From Patescibacteria group bacterium (GTDB taxonomy: Bacteria > Patescibacteriota > Patescibacteriia > 2-12-FULL-60-25), in contig JAGOUY010000013.1 in NCBI GenBank assembly GCA_018061025.1, forward strand, positions 1 to 54,750: a DNA stretch of 54,750 nt, in the 5' to 3' direction. The translations under genes were made by a program, and so were the position numbers. Below are positions 24,077-32,962 of this stretch, piece after piece. The first letter of the stretch is position 1, and every line of letters starts with the position of its first letter. The notes under the pieces were generated by a model, which was given only the letters and a program-made list of their open reading frames with translations, had not been told where the DNA came from and searched no databases.

Positions 24077-24149
24077 GATGCTCCTCCTCTGCAACTGGGA
24101 GATGTCCCAATGCGTGATCATGTAATCATATTCTGTTTTAAATGACCAA

Positions 24150-24446
24150 TTACTCCTTCTTCGATGGCCGCCCCCACTGCCAGCGCGGCTTCTCTCCCGT
24201 TCTATAACAAATCCGAATCAAAGCAATCGTTAAAAGAGTGATGGGGAGTAAAAACGTGAATACGACTTCACGAGGAGAGGAGATTTTATCGATCGTAAAC
24301 CCAAAGGCAGTGACGGCCACGACATAAAGAAAGATCACGAGCCACCCCTGCCACGTGGCAGGCGTCCACCCCCAGCCGTAGAGCTTTGCTTTAAACCAAT
24401 ACTTATTTGGGTTATCCTGTAGGGAGTCGAAATATTCCTTTATCAT
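24150..24446 (-). CDS. Small CPR-type membrane protein
   Basis: A 98-residue protein with an aromatic N-terminus (KYWFKAKLYGWGWTPATWQGW), two membrane helices, and a C-terminal GEKPRWQWG motif. I know similar proteins as frequent hypotheticals in Patescibacteria; no function is assigned. ATG 24446 (GATAT-ATG) is preferred to an upstream start in the same frame. Confidence 0.6.
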   Translation of the reverse strand: MIKEYFDSLQDNPNKYWFKAKLYGWGWTPATWQGWLVIFLYVVAVTAFGFTIDKISSPREVVFTFLLPITLLTIALIRICYRTGEKPRWQWGRPSKKE

Positions 24447-24477
24447 ATATCGTAGCGTATACCACAATCAGTCTCTT

Positions 24478-24876
24478 ATGCCACCTTCCCTCAAACCCAC
24501 CGATATCAATGTGTATCTCGCGAGTGTTCCTGCAACACATCGCGCTGTCTTAAAAAAACTCCGCACCCAAATCAAAAAACTCTACCCAAAGGCAACGGAA
24601 CATATCGGCTACGGTCGCCCACTCTTCAAGTTAGATGGACATCCCCTCGCTGGATTCCAAGCAGCCAAAAACCACTCAAGTATTTTTGTTTGGAGTGGCA
24701 CTGCGTTCAAAACACTCGGTAAGCTCCTCGACGGATACGATATCGGGATGGGAACCATCCGTTTTGCGCCAGACAAGCCTCTGCCAGAACGGATCATCAA
24801 AGCTGTGCTCGCGGCTCGTGCCAAAGAGATAAAAGCACGGTGGGGTAGTAAAGTCAGTAAAAAGACGCTAAGGTAA
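24478..24876 (+). CDS. DUF1801 domain protein
   Basis: A 132-residue member of the DUF1801/YdhG group: HIGYGRPLFKLDGHPLAGFQAAKNHSSIFVWSG is the core block, and the C-terminus is basic. Seven bases separate it from the next DUF1801 gene, so the two are probably cotranscribed. The family's biochemical role is unknown. Confidence 0.8.
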   Translation: MPPSLKPTDINVYLASVPATHRAVLKKLRTQIKKLYPKATEHIGYGRPLFKLDGHPLAGFQAAKNHSSIFVWSGTAFKTLGKLLDGYDIGMGTIRFAPDKPLPERIIKAVLAARAKEIKARWGSKVSKKTLR

Positions 24877-24882
24877 AAATAT

Positions 24883-25323
24883 ATGAACATGTTCAAATCC
24901 TCCGACGCAAAAACAGTCGCGCACTATCTCGCGGCAGTTCCCGCAGATCGCAAGGAGCTCATGAACTTTTTGCACGAGTTTATTCAAGTCTCGGCACCCG
25001 CGCTCAAACCGCATTTCGCCTCCAATATGTTGGGGTACGGCTCTTTTCCCTACAAAAACTACAAAAAAGAAAATATCGAATGGCCTGTTATTGCCTTGGC
25101 TAACCAGAAAAACTATGTAAGTCTTTACGTCTGTGCTGTCGATCACGGCACATATATTGCCGAAAAATTCGCGAAAGAGCTTGGAAAGGTGAGCGTAGGG
25201 AAAAGCTGCATCCGCTTTAAAAAAATTGAGGATGTGCATCTTCCCACTCTCAAGAAGGTGATCGCCTTTGCCGCCACCCATCCCGGGTTAGACGGCGTTG
25301 GCGCAAGCAGAAAAGAAACCTAA
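24883..25323 (+). CDS. DUF1801 domain protein (second subtype)
   Basis: A 146-residue DUF1801-like protein (MLGYGSFPYKNYKKENIEWPVIALANQKNYVSLYVCAVD in the middle, GKSCIRFKKIEDVHLPTLKKVI toward the end). It differs from the other two copies in the window and belongs to a distinct branch. Tandem with 24478. Confidence 0.78.
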   Translation: MNMFKSSDAKTVAHYLAAVPADRKELMNFLHEFIQVSAPALKPHFASNMLGYGSFPYKNYKKENIEWPVIALANQKNYVSLYVCAVDHGTYIAEKFAKELGKVSVGKSCIRFKKIEDVHLPTLKKVIAFAATHPGLDGVGASRKET

Positions 25324-25349
25324 TTATTTTTTTACTCTCATTCCGCCCT

Positions 25350-26243
25350 ATGAAAAACATCACCCCGCACCTCTGGTTTGATAAGGAGGCTGTCGAGTCA
25401 GCCAAGTTCTACGTGTCCGTCTTTCCTGAATCAAAAATCCTGCGTCACGATGAAATAAAGGGCACGCCTTCCGGAGATTGTGACATCCTGTCTTTTGAAC
25501 TATGGGGACACACATTCGCTTCGATCTGTGCCGGTCCTTACTTCAAAATCAACCCCTCCATTTCTTTCATGGTGAATTTCGATCCGGCTCAGGATCCTGA
25601 CGCCGCGACTCGTATCGATGAGGTTTGGCACAAGCTTGCCGAAGGCGGAACGGCGCTCATGCCACTGGGGGAATATCCATTTAGTAAGCGCTATGGCTGG
25701 ATCCAGGATAAGTATGGCGTGTCTTGGCAACTCATCCTCACGAAGCCAGAAGGGGAGAAGCGTCCTACCATCATGCCCTCATTCTTGTTCACGCAAGCGG
25801 TAAACGGAAAAACAGAAGAAGCGACAAATTTCTATCTCTCGGTCTTCAAAGGCGCAAAACGCGGAGCGCTTGCCCATTATCCTCCAGGCAGCGAATCAGA
25901 TAAGGAAGGTGCCGTCATGTTCACCGACTTCGCGCTCAATGGCCAATGGTTTGTTGCGATGGATGGTGGTCTTGACCATAAATTCACCTTCAATGAAGGC
26001 GTCTCTTTGATGGTGAACTGCGATACCCAAGCAGAAATTGATTATTATTCGGAAAAATTATCCGCCGTTCCTGAGGCTGAGCAATGCGGTTGGGTTAAAG
26101 ATAAGTACGGAGTCTCTTGGCAGATTGTACCAGCAAATATGGATGAGCTTATGAAGGGGGAGGACGAAGCGGCCACAGCCCGTAAGACACAAGCCATGCT
26201 CAAAATGAAGAAATTGGATATCGAAACACTCAAGAACGCGTAG
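25350..26243 (+). CDS. Two-domain PhnB-like VOC protein
   Basis: A 297-residue protein carrying two PhnB-type VOC modules. Each starts with a HLWFDKEAVESAKFY or FLFTQAVNGKTEEATNFY block and ends with YGWIQDKYGVSWQL or CGWVKDKYGVSWQI. Two fused modules may form the intramolecular dimer that single-domain proteins form between subunits. The stop is the first base region of a 17-bp terminator stem. Substrate unknown. Confidence 0.85.
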   Translation: MKNITPHLWFDKEAVESAKFYVSVFPESKILRHDEIKGTPSGDCDILSFELWGHTFASICAGPYFKINPSISFMVNFDPAQDPDAATRIDEVWHKLAEGGTALMPLGEYPFSKRYGWIQDKYGVSWQLILTKPEGEKRPTIMPSFLFTQAVNGKTEEATNFYLSVFKGAKRGALAHYPPGSESDKEGAVMFTDFALNGQWFVAMDGGLDHKFTFNEGVSLMVNCDTQAEIDYYSEKLSAVPEAEQCGWVKDKYGVSWQIVPANMDELMKGEDEAATARKTQAMLKMKKLDIETLKNA

Positions 26244-26280
26244 CAAAAAAATACTCACCCATCGGTGAGTATTTTTTTGC
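26243..26280. terminator. Strong bidirectional terminator
   Basis: A perfect 17-bp stem with a 4-base loop (CATC), A-run on the left and T-run on the right. It overlaps the final base of the preceding stop codon. Confidence 0.9.
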
Positions 26281-26353
26281 ATCGGTTGCTATCTTTGCCA
26301 TAAGAGACTAAGCTAAATATCAGCGAACACTGATTCATTTTTTTCGCTAACCT

Positions 26354-28189
26354 ATGTCACATATTTCCTCTAAAAACGCCCTCATTTCGATGTTCTTTGC
26401 TCTCGCGCTAAGCATGAGCCTAGCAGCAACGGCACACGCAGCTGACCTTATTGCGCCTGTCGTGAGTATCGTTACGCCTTTCAGTGCCACCGCTGGACAG
26501 GCCACCACTCTCTCCATGACGGCATCTGATGAGAACGCAGGGATAAGGAACTGTTACCTCATCATAGGTGTCACCGCTCTCTCTTCAAACATGACACGTG
26601 TGAGTGGGGATGCGATGAGCGCCACCTACAGCCAAGCGTACACTTTTCCATTTGCGGGTTCTTATACCGTGGCTGCCCGCTGTGTGGATCAATCGGATAA
26701 TGTGGGAACGGGATCTAATGTGACGGTGACGGTCTCCGAGGCCGCTCCTGCAGCAGACACGACGCCTCCTGTTCTTGGGGGAATAACGCCCACAACCGCC
26801 ACAGCCGGGGTAGCCACCACGTTTAGTGTGAATTATGCAGATGATGGAGGAGTAGATGAGTGTCGATTTAATCCTGGTAACGGGATGATTGTTACGGCGC
26901 TTCAGTCCGGTTCACACTGGGCGGGAACTGCTAGCTACACGTATACATTCGCGTCTCCCGGAACGTATTCTATTGGATTTGTTTGTGGAGATTTTGCTGG
27001 TAATTCGAGCCCCGTCTACCGTACAGTAAACGTCTCGGGAGGTGGGCCAGACGTGACAGCTCCGGTTGTTGGGCCTGTAACGGGTTCAGCAACAATTGGT
27101 GTAGGAGTCCCAACGATATTCGCTTCGGATTATACCGATAACGTAGGCGTCAACTCCTGTTTCTTAACTGTAAATGGTTCATCAATGGGTCTTGCAACCC
27201 TAAGCAGCTCGCCAACGGCAGGCGTTGCCAGCCGTTCTCACACATTCTCCGCAGCGGGATCGTATGTTTTAAGAATCTCTTGTAGGGATGCGGCCTTAAA
27301 TAATGGTGACTCAGTTAACCGTGCTGTTACAGTAACGGCTACTGCTCCTACAGGAGACGTGCTTGCGCCAACATTTACGGGCGCGCTCATGCCTCTTACG
27401 GCCACAGTGAATGCTCCTGCGGCGCTCTCTATTGGGTATTCCGATAACGTGGGTGTAACAGAATGTTATCTCTACGTTGATGGCTCTCTTGCAGGCGGTT
27501 CTACCTCCGGCGGGATGACGGGCACAACCTCTCGCTTCCATACGTTTACAACGACGGGTGCGCATACCGTTCGTTTCCAGTGTCGTGATGCCGCTAGCAA
27601 TCAAGGCGTATCCACCACGTATACCGTAAACGTCGCGGCCGTCAGCGCGCCTGGCGGCGGTTCGGGTGGATCAGGTGGAACCCCAACCCCAACCCCAATT
27701 CCTACCCCTGGATCCGTATCAATGGGAAATTTAATTAAAGCGATTTGTCCTACCACCGGCATTGTGAATGCCGACCATCCTTGTCGCGCCGTCTACTACT
27801 ACGGCCAAGATGGACGTCGTCATGCTTTTCCAAATGAGCGCGTCTTCTTCACCTGGTTCAGTGATTTTAACGGAGTACGCGAAGTTTCTGGTACAACCAT
27901 GGCTTCCATTGGACTCGGTCGTAACGTAACCTATCGTCCTGGAACCCGCATGATTAAATTTAGAACCGTCAATCGTGTCTACGCTATCGCACGTGGAGGT
28001 ACGCTCCGCTGGGTAACAACAGAAGAGGTCGCACGTCAATTATACGGAGCCACCTGGGCAACCAAGATTGATGATGTCGGTGATACGTTCTACTCCAACT
28101 ACACGACGGGCGCAGATATCACAGCTAGCACACAATTCAACTCGAGCTACGAAGCAGGTCTTGCCGCAACGATCGACCAGAATTGGTAA
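26354..28189 (+). CDS. Large secreted protein with four Ig-like repeats and a CPR surface C-terminus
   Basis: A 611-residue exported protein. Signal peptide to about residue 29, then four repeats of about 90 residues, each with a DxxxP-V start, a TAG...FSVNYADDGGVDECR-like block and a C-x-D-x-x-x-N end, so each carries a probable disulfide. A Gly/Pro/Thr linker (GGGSGGSGGTPTPTPIP) follows. The last 150 residues contain GRRHAFPNERVFFTWFSDF, VTYRPGTRMIKF and GGTLRWVTTEEVARQLYG, a C-terminal domain I know from many Patescibacteria surface proteins. Likely a cell-surface adhesin or S-layer-associated protein. Confidence 0.8.
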   Translation: MSHISSKNALISMFFALALSMSLAATAHAADLIAPVVSIVTPFSATAGQATTLSMTASDENAGIRNCYLIIGVTALSSNMTRVSGDAMSATYSQAYTFPFAGSYTVAARCVDQSDNVGTGSNVTVTVSEAAPAADTTPPVLGGITPTTATAGVATTFSVNYADDGGVDECRFNPGNGMIVTALQSGSHWAGTASYTYTFASPGTYSIGFVCGDFAGNSSPVYRTVNVSGGGPDVTAPVVGPVTGSATIGVGVPTIFASDYTDNVGVNSCFLTVNGSSMGLATLSSSPTAGVASRSHTFSAAGSYVLRISCRDAALNNGDSVNRAVTVTATAPTGDVLAPTFTGALMPLTATVNAPAALSIGYSDNVGVTECYLYVDGSLAGGSTSGGMTGTTSRFHTFTTTGAHTVRFQCRDAASNQGVSTTYTVNVAAVSAPGGGSGGSGGTPTPTPIPTPGSVSMGNLIKAICPTTGIVNADHPCRAVYYYGQDGRRHAFPNERVFFTWFSDFNGVREVSGTTMASIGLGRNVTYRPGTRMIKFRTVNRVYAIARGGTLRWVTTEEVARQLYGATWATKIDDVGDTFYSNYTTGADITASTQFNSSYEAGLAATIDQNW

Positions 28190-28200
28190 TTGAAACCCCC

Positions 28201-28245
28201 GAATATAAAACCCTTTCGTTGCAGGACGATGGGGTTTTTATATTC
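28201..28245. terminator. Bidirectional terminator
   Basis: GAATATAAAACCC (28201-28213) pairs with 28232-28245 with one bulged base; A- and T-rich tracts lie within the arms. Confidence 0.7.
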
Positions 28246-28274
28246 AGGTAATGTGCTAGTATGCTAAAAAATCT

Positions 28275-28703
28275 ATGAACCCCGCCTATCTTTTTCCTAT
28301 CCTGGCTTCCATGACATGGGGGATCGTCTATACGCTTGACCAAAAGATCCTGAAGACGACTTCTCCTTTGTTATTACTCGCGATAGATGCCTGTATTACG
28401 TTTCTGATATTTATCCCGGTTCTGATTAGTCAACGTGGAGCCCTCAAAGGGGTAGCGATGATGGATAGAAGAAGCATCGCATTAATCATCGGGGTCACCC
28501 TCCTCACAATCTTGGCAGATTTCCTGATTCTATTCGGCGTAAAACACCTAGATGCTCCAACAGCCTCCATTATTGAAATCTCATACCCATTTTTTGTGGT
28601 GCTGTTCAGCTTCTTTCTGTTTCGCACGTCACTAAGTATCCCATTTTTTATTGGAGCTGCCTGCATTTTTATAGGCACGGTCATTATTATTAAGTTTACT
28701 TAA
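28275..28703 (+). CDS. Single-domain EamA transporter
   Basis: A 142-residue protein with about five membrane helices and one EamA (drug/metabolite transporter) domain, half the usual ten-helix length. The motif LDAPTASIIEISYPFFVVLFSFFLF and a final I-G-x-x-I-I helix are typical. It probably works as a dimer. A second single-domain member is at 36382. Substrate unknown. Confidence 0.78.
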   Translation: MNPAYLFPILASMTWGIVYTLDQKILKTTSPLLLLAIDACITFLIFIPVLISQRGALKGVAMMDRRSIALIIGVTLLTILADFLILFGVKHLDAPTASIIEISYPFFVVLFSFFLFRTSLSIPFFIGAACIFIGTVIIIKFT

Positions 28704-28749
28704 TCAGGGCAGCTTCACATAAGAATCGTAACCCAGTAGTATTATCTAT

Positions 28750-29373
28750 ATGAAATCCCGCTCCTTCCTAACCGCATCATGCCTCTTTTGCCTAGCGCTC
28801 AGCGGCTGTGGCCAAGTTCAATCTCCTATCGTCTCTCCTATGCCAACAACTTCTGTACCAACATCTCCACCCGTTCCTCCGACGAAGCCTACGGATAACG
28901 CGGCTTCTTCACATCAAGTCACAGGATCCTTGCGAGAGCAGCTGGAAGCGACTTACGCTGCCATCGGCGATTCCTTTAAAGAACCAACACCTGACACGTA
29001 TCTCTCGCTCATAGACGCCAAAGACAAAACACCGGACATGATCCAAAAACTCCAAAAAAACTGGGCTGATCCAGAAATAAAACAGATGTTTAAGCAAGCT
29101 ACCTTCCCTGGCCTCGCCGGAACCAATTTTGTAGATGCGCGTCAACAAGGGGACTACGCCGCCTATTATTTTATTTCCGATCCCCAAGATACCAATTACC
29201 TCACCATCGAAGTCATTCGCTTCCACCAAACCAACAACATTTGGCAGATGAGCCAGCGCCGAAACTCAACGTCTATTCCCATTGGAGCCAGCGCCGAAGA
29301 AAACCGCCAAAAAACCCTACGCGAGATCGAATCAGATCCGGATCTTGGGCTTATGCCTCCAATGGGCGCTTAA
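28750..29373 (+). CDS. Lipoprotein of unknown function
   Basis: A 207-residue lipoprotein: signal peptide with lipobox ALSGCG (Cys at residue 20), then a Pro/Thr/Ser-rich linker of about 35 residues and a globular domain (LREQLEATYAAIGDSFKEPTPDTYLSLIDAKDK). Base composition is like its neighbours, unlike the GC-rich lipoproteins. No family recognised. Confidence 0.6.
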   Translation: MKSRSFLTASCLFCLALSGCGQVQSPIVSPMPTTSVPTSPPVPPTKPTDNAASSHQVTGSLREQLEATYAAIGDSFKEPTPDTYLSLIDAKDKTPDMIQKLQKNWADPEIKQMFKQATFPGLAGTNFVDARQQGDYAAYYFISDPQDTNYLTIEVIRFHQTNNIWQMSQRRNSTSIPIGASAEENRQKTLREIESDPDLGLMPPMGA

Positions 29374-29415
29374 GTCTCGCCACGTTCCTCTAAGTCAAGG
29401 GTCGCATTATCCTAT

Positions 29416-29724
29416 ATGGTCTACTATCGAGTCGCGCTATTTGTCCCACATGCCCAAACCAATGCGGTGCGTGAAGCGATGAAGACGGCATATGCAAGCG
29501 CAGAAAATAAAAAACCATTTTTCAGTTTTTCCTCGGTAGGAGTAGGGAGAGTTGTGTCTAATGAAGGAAAAGAAGAAGAGCTGAAAGGAGAACGGATCGA
29601 ATGTATGTGTCCAAAAAATGCGCTACCTAATCTATTAGCGGCGATTGTCGAAGTATATCCAAAGGCAGAATCCATGATAGAAGTCACGGAGTTATCGAGT
29701 TGGCCGCCGTATACGGTTGGATAA
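29416..29724 (+). CDS. NIF3-like PII-fold domain protein
   Basis: A 102-residue protein with VALFVPHAQTNAVREAMKTAYASA near the N-terminus and a C-terminal LLAAIVEVYPKAESMIEVTEL, reminiscent of the PII-like insertion domain of NIF3/YqfO proteins as a stand-alone unit. Metal-binding histidines of full NIF3 are not present. It is 6 bases from the peptidase gene and likely cotranscribed. Confidence 0.5.
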   Translation: MVYYRVALFVPHAQTNAVREAMKTAYASAENKKPFFSFSSVGVGRVVSNEGKEEELKGERIECMCPKNALPNLLAAIVEVYPKAESMIEVTELSSWPPYTVG

Positions 29725-29730
29725 TTACAT

Positions 29731-30387
29731 ATGAAACTCCTCCTCACCTCCGATGGTCTCTCAAATCCCTCCATCGTCAACGCCTTACAAGAATTAGTCG
29801 GTAAACCCTTTCAACAAGCCTCCGTCGCTTTTATCCCAACTGCCGCTAACGTCTACCGTGGCGATAAGCAATGGATCATCGAAGATCTACGCAAACTCCA
29901 AGAGCTCGGATTTCGTTCGATTGATCTTATTGATATTTCTGCCGTTGAAAAAGATCTTTGGTTACCAGGATTTGAATCAGCAGATGTTCTTTTATTTGAA
30001 GGCGGAAGCACGTTTCATCTCATGGAGTGGATTAAGAAGTCAGGGCTTGAAGCGTTATTGTCGGAGATGCTGAAGACGAAAGTATATGTTGGAATCAGTG
30101 CTGGGACTATTGTTGCGGGTCGAAGTTTGGATTTAGAGATGACGCCAGTGTTATACGGAGAACCTACAGGATCCTATACGGAGGATAAAGGGCTAGGATT
30201 TTTCGATACGCTTGTACGCGTCCACGTAAACTCACCCAGTTTTCCTGAAATGACATTTGGATCTTTGGATAAAATCGCAAAAGAGCAGTCCAGCTCGTTC
30301 TATGCGATCGACGACCAAACCGCTATAAAAGTCGTAGACGGAGTTGTGGAAGTTATCTCAGAAGGGGAGTGGAAAAAATATAACTAA
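29731..30387 (+). CDS. Peptidase S51 family (dipeptidase E-like)
   Basis: A 218-residue S51 peptidase. The nucleophile lies in VGISAGTIVAGRS (S near residue 121), the GGSTFHLME block before it is the substrate-side motif of peptidase E, and an Asp-rich segment supplies later residues. Family members cleave Asp-X dipeptides or cyanophycin-derived or similar beta-linked peptides. Cytoplasmic; it probably recovers amino acids. The next gene starts 3 bases later. Confidence 0.85.
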   Translation: MKLLLTSDGLSNPSIVNALQELVGKPFQQASVAFIPTAANVYRGDKQWIIEDLRKLQELGFRSIDLIDISAVEKDLWLPGFESADVLLFEGGSTFHLMEWIKKSGLEALLSEMLKTKVYVGISAGTIVAGRSLDLEMTPVLYGEPTGSYTEDKGLGFFDTLVRVHVNSPSFPEMTFGSLDKIAKEQSSSFYAIDDQTAIKVVDGVVEVISEGEWKKYN

Positions 30388-30390
30388 CCT

Positions 30391-30927
30391 ATGGATCAGA
30401 ACGTAAGCGGCTTATCATCTTCAGTGTTGCAAACAGCTGAAGCAGATTATCCAAGAGTGTTTGAATTATTGCGCGCCTCCGGTTGGGATGAGACGCGTCA
30501 TGTAGCGTTGCCATCAGAGGAGGAAACGCTTGGCTTCGTCCGCCATCAATACGCCGAGGACTTCCTTCAACATTTTTACGGGATAAAGGTTCGCCGTCCG
30601 GTGCAAATGAAGGATTACGTCCAGTACCTTGGCTTTGACATAGAGCTTGGTCCTGCCCTAAAGAGGATGGATCCGCCACAAGCTTCCGTCTATATTGATC
30701 GCATCGCAGGTACCTCCTTTGTATATCCAGCGCTCATCGCCGGAGATCTAGTTGTCTTTCTTTTGGAGGATGGAAGAGCGCTCGGTGTCGATGAGCTATT
30801 CCACGGCTGTGTCTGGACAAAGACGGTTTTTGAGATGATGCACTGGATCCTCTTTCAGGAACGCATGCCTGGATTTAAAATGTGTGAACTGACAAACGAG
30901 GAACGGCCTTTGGAGTATCGAACATAA
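30391..30927 (+). CDS. Possible SUKH-3 family immunity protein
   Basis: A 178-residue soluble protein. Features resembling SUKH-3: an N-terminal LLRASGWDETR block, AEDFLQHFYGIKV, a central FDIELG, and GTSFVYPALIAGDLVVFLLEDGRALGVDELFHG, which matches the G-x-x-x-Y-P-I-G ... L-x-I-D-E-x-G-R order of the family loosely. SUKH proteins neutralise polymorphic toxins. No toxin gene is adjacent. Assignment is by visual pattern and remains tentative. Confidence 0.4.
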   Translation: MDQNVSGLSSSVLQTAEADYPRVFELLRASGWDETRHVALPSEEETLGFVRHQYAEDFLQHFYGIKVRRPVQMKDYVQYLGFDIELGPALKRMDPPQASVYIDRIAGTSFVYPALIAGDLVVFLLEDGRALGVDELFHGCVWTKTVFEMMHWILFQERMPGFKMCELTNEERPLEYRT

Positions 30928-30965
30928 AACGAAGGCAGTACCAGTCTTTTAAGACCACAGACGTA

Positions 30966-31184
30966 TTACGTCTGCTTTGACCTAGGCCAGGTTAAAAACA
31001 GTCCAAACAAGATCAAGGAAGCGCTAATAACGATGCTGGCAGCCACCTCATAGGGATAACCTGTAATGGGTGGACCACCTTCTAACCAGGTATAGCCAGT
31101 GATGATCGGGAGAAGAATCCCTATCCCAACACAGGGGAAGCCAATATTTTCTTTCCAGGAAGAGGGTGTAGAGGACGAAGGCAT
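30966..31184 (-). CDS. Small membrane protein
   Basis: A 72-residue protein with two membrane helices separated by a short TWLEGGPPITGYPYE loop and a basic C-terminus (WPRSKQT). The TTCT-ATG start fits the window's style. No family recognised. Confidence 0.45.
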   Translation of the reverse strand: MPSSSTPSSWKENIGFPCVGIGILLPIITGYTWLEGGPPITGYPYEVAASIVISASLILFGLFLTWPRSKQT

Positions 31185-31300
31185 AGAATTATCAACACAA
31201 TATCATAGACGGGGAACAAAAACAGCCTGAATCTTGAAAGACGTAAGAAATCAGGTATTGTAAGGATAAGAGCAGTGTTACTCATCTATATAAACCCCCT

Positions 31301-31759
31301 ATGCAAACACTCCACTTCTCTATTCAGATCAACGCCCCTCGACAACTCGTGTGGCAAGCCATGCTTGATCAGGAAAGCTATCGCGTTTGGACAAAGCCCT
31401 TTAGTGAAGGCTCTCGTTATGAAGGGAGTTGGGAACAAGGTTCAGAAATACGCTTTTTAGGCCCTCATCCAGATGGCACAGGCGAAGGCGGGATGTTCAG
31501 CCGAATCAAGGAAAATCGTCCCCATGAATTCATGTCGATCGAGCACCTAGGCATCATAAACAACGGTGTGGTTGATACAACGAGCGAAGAGGTAAAGAAA
31601 TGGCTGCCTGCCTTCGAGAACTATACCTTTAACGAAAAAGATGGTGGAACGGAGGTGGTGGTAGATATCGATATCACCGAAGAATATCAAGATATGTTCC
31701 AGGGCATGTGGCCTAAGGCGCTGCAAGCCTTGAAAGAATTGGCAGAAGGAAAGGAGTAA
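31301..31759 (+). CDS. SRPBCC (AHSA1-like) protein
   Basis: A 152-residue START/SRPBCC-fold protein of the AHSA1 type: INAPRQLVWQAMLDQESYRVWTKPF at the N-terminus, then a GSRYEGSWEQGSEIRFLGP block, and a long C-terminal helix (MFQGMWPKALQALKELAEG). These bind hydrophobic ligands or cofactors; the specific role is unknown. Confidence 0.85.
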   Translation: MQTLHFSIQINAPRQLVWQAMLDQESYRVWTKPFSEGSRYEGSWEQGSEIRFLGPHPDGTGEGGMFSRIKENRPHEFMSIEHLGIINNGVVDTTSEEVKKWLPAFENYTFNEKDGGTEVVVDIDITEEYQDMFQGMWPKALQALKELAEGKE

Positions 31760-31813
31760 GAAGAATTGACAGTCTATTTAATCTTTCTTACATATAGGCT
31801 AGGATAAAGTCCT

Positions 31814-32839
31814 ATGAATAAATTGCGTATGTTGGCTTTAACAGCCATCGCGGTAGTTGGTATTCTGTTGTCACAGAAAGGGGTCGCGTTAGCAACCGAT
31901 GATAGTACGATATATAACTTTCTCCGTGCAGATATTGCGGTACGTGTTCAATCGGTTTATGACCTTGTCCAGCGTGCGCAGCGGGGTATAGAGCAAACCA
32001 TAAATGGAAGATTTGATTCCGTGGACACAAAGTTGGATCGCATCTACGCCGTCTGTGGAGGAACGCCTACTCCTACTCGTCGGGTAACCTCCGCGCAAGC
32101 GCTGACTTGTATTAACTCCTGTTTTGGTAGCACGGCTATCCAGACACGTCGTAACGGAGAGTTAAATAATCGTCGCGGTGCCTTAGATTCAGACCGGTTT
32201 GTCGCCTGTATCTCACGCTGTCCATCCGTTACCTTGCGTAACCAAGAATGCGCACAACGGTACGTTCGTAACACGGAGGCAGGCGAGCAGTTTGAATTTT
32301 TTGGGCAATACACGATGTTAGCTCACAATCGAGACGGATTTGTCGGCGTGTGTACAAACGCACAGGCTGAGCGAACGGCGAGCTGTCAGGCCTATGCAGA
32401 TTCTCTGGTTAACGGTCTCGCATCTTGTTTGACGGATCAACGTGCCTACACCTGTCAGCAAGATTGTGATGGGAACTTCCGTAATCAAGAAGGCTACGCC
32501 CAGTGTATGTTGCTATGTAATAACCGTACGCGCGCGACGGAAATTTACAACGGTTTACGCGAAGGAGGTTACCTCAATGAGCAAGGTACATTAGGTGTCA
32601 GCACGCTAAACAACACGACCATTTCTCCGGTTGTTCCTACGACTCCTCCTGTTCCTACCCCAACCCCCGCGCCCACCCCAGCTCCAACCACCGAAACGTT
32701 TACGCAATGCGTCTACCGTTGTGACACAGAGCGTAGCGCCTGTTTGGCGCGGATCCTTCCACAGCCTGTCTTATGCCAAACGACATATGACTCGTGCTAT
32801 CTCGGCTGCAACACCCGTCTGACCGCTCCTCGAACATAA
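31814..32839 (+). CDS. Secreted Cys-rich repeat protein
   Basis: A 341-residue exported protein: signal peptide to about residue 27, a helical segment with a coiled-coil feel (IAVRVQSVYDLVQRAQRGIEQTINGRFDSVDTKLDRIY), then about 20 cysteines in paired CxxxC spacing (CINSC, CISRC, CQQDC, CMLLC) and a Pro/Thr-rich spacer before a last CVYRCDTERSAC unit. The repeated C-x3-C helices suggest disulfide-stapled hairpins. Likely a surface structure. Not recognised as a known family. Confidence 0.55.
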   Translation: MNKLRMLALTAIAVVGILLSQKGVALATDDSTIYNFLRADIAVRVQSVYDLVQRAQRGIEQTINGRFDSVDTKLDRIYAVCGGTPTPTRRVTSAQALTCINSCFGSTAIQTRRNGELNNRRGALDSDRFVACISRCPSVTLRNQECAQRYVRNTEAGEQFEFFGQYTMLAHNRDGFVGVCTNAQAERTASCQAYADSLVNGLASCLTDQRAYTCQQDCDGNFRNQEGYAQCMLLCNNRTRATEIYNGLREGGYLNEQGTLGVSTLNNTTISPVVPTTPPVPTPTPAPTPAPTTETFTQCVYRCDTERSACLARILPQPVLCQTTYDSCYLGCNTRLTAPRT

Positions 32840-32862
32840 CGTGTAAAGAATGATGGAAACAG

Positions 32863-32891
32863 AATCCCCGCCTCACTACGAGGCGGGGATT
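32863..32891 (+). terminator. Intrinsic terminator
   Basis: AATCCCCGCCTC pairs with its exact complement around ACTAC (12-bp stem) and is followed by TTTT. Confidence 0.85.
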
Positions 32892-32962
32892 TTAGTAATG
32901 ATCATAAAAGGGTGACGGTGATCTTAACTATTTTTTTGAGAATGCAGGAACAGCTCATACTA

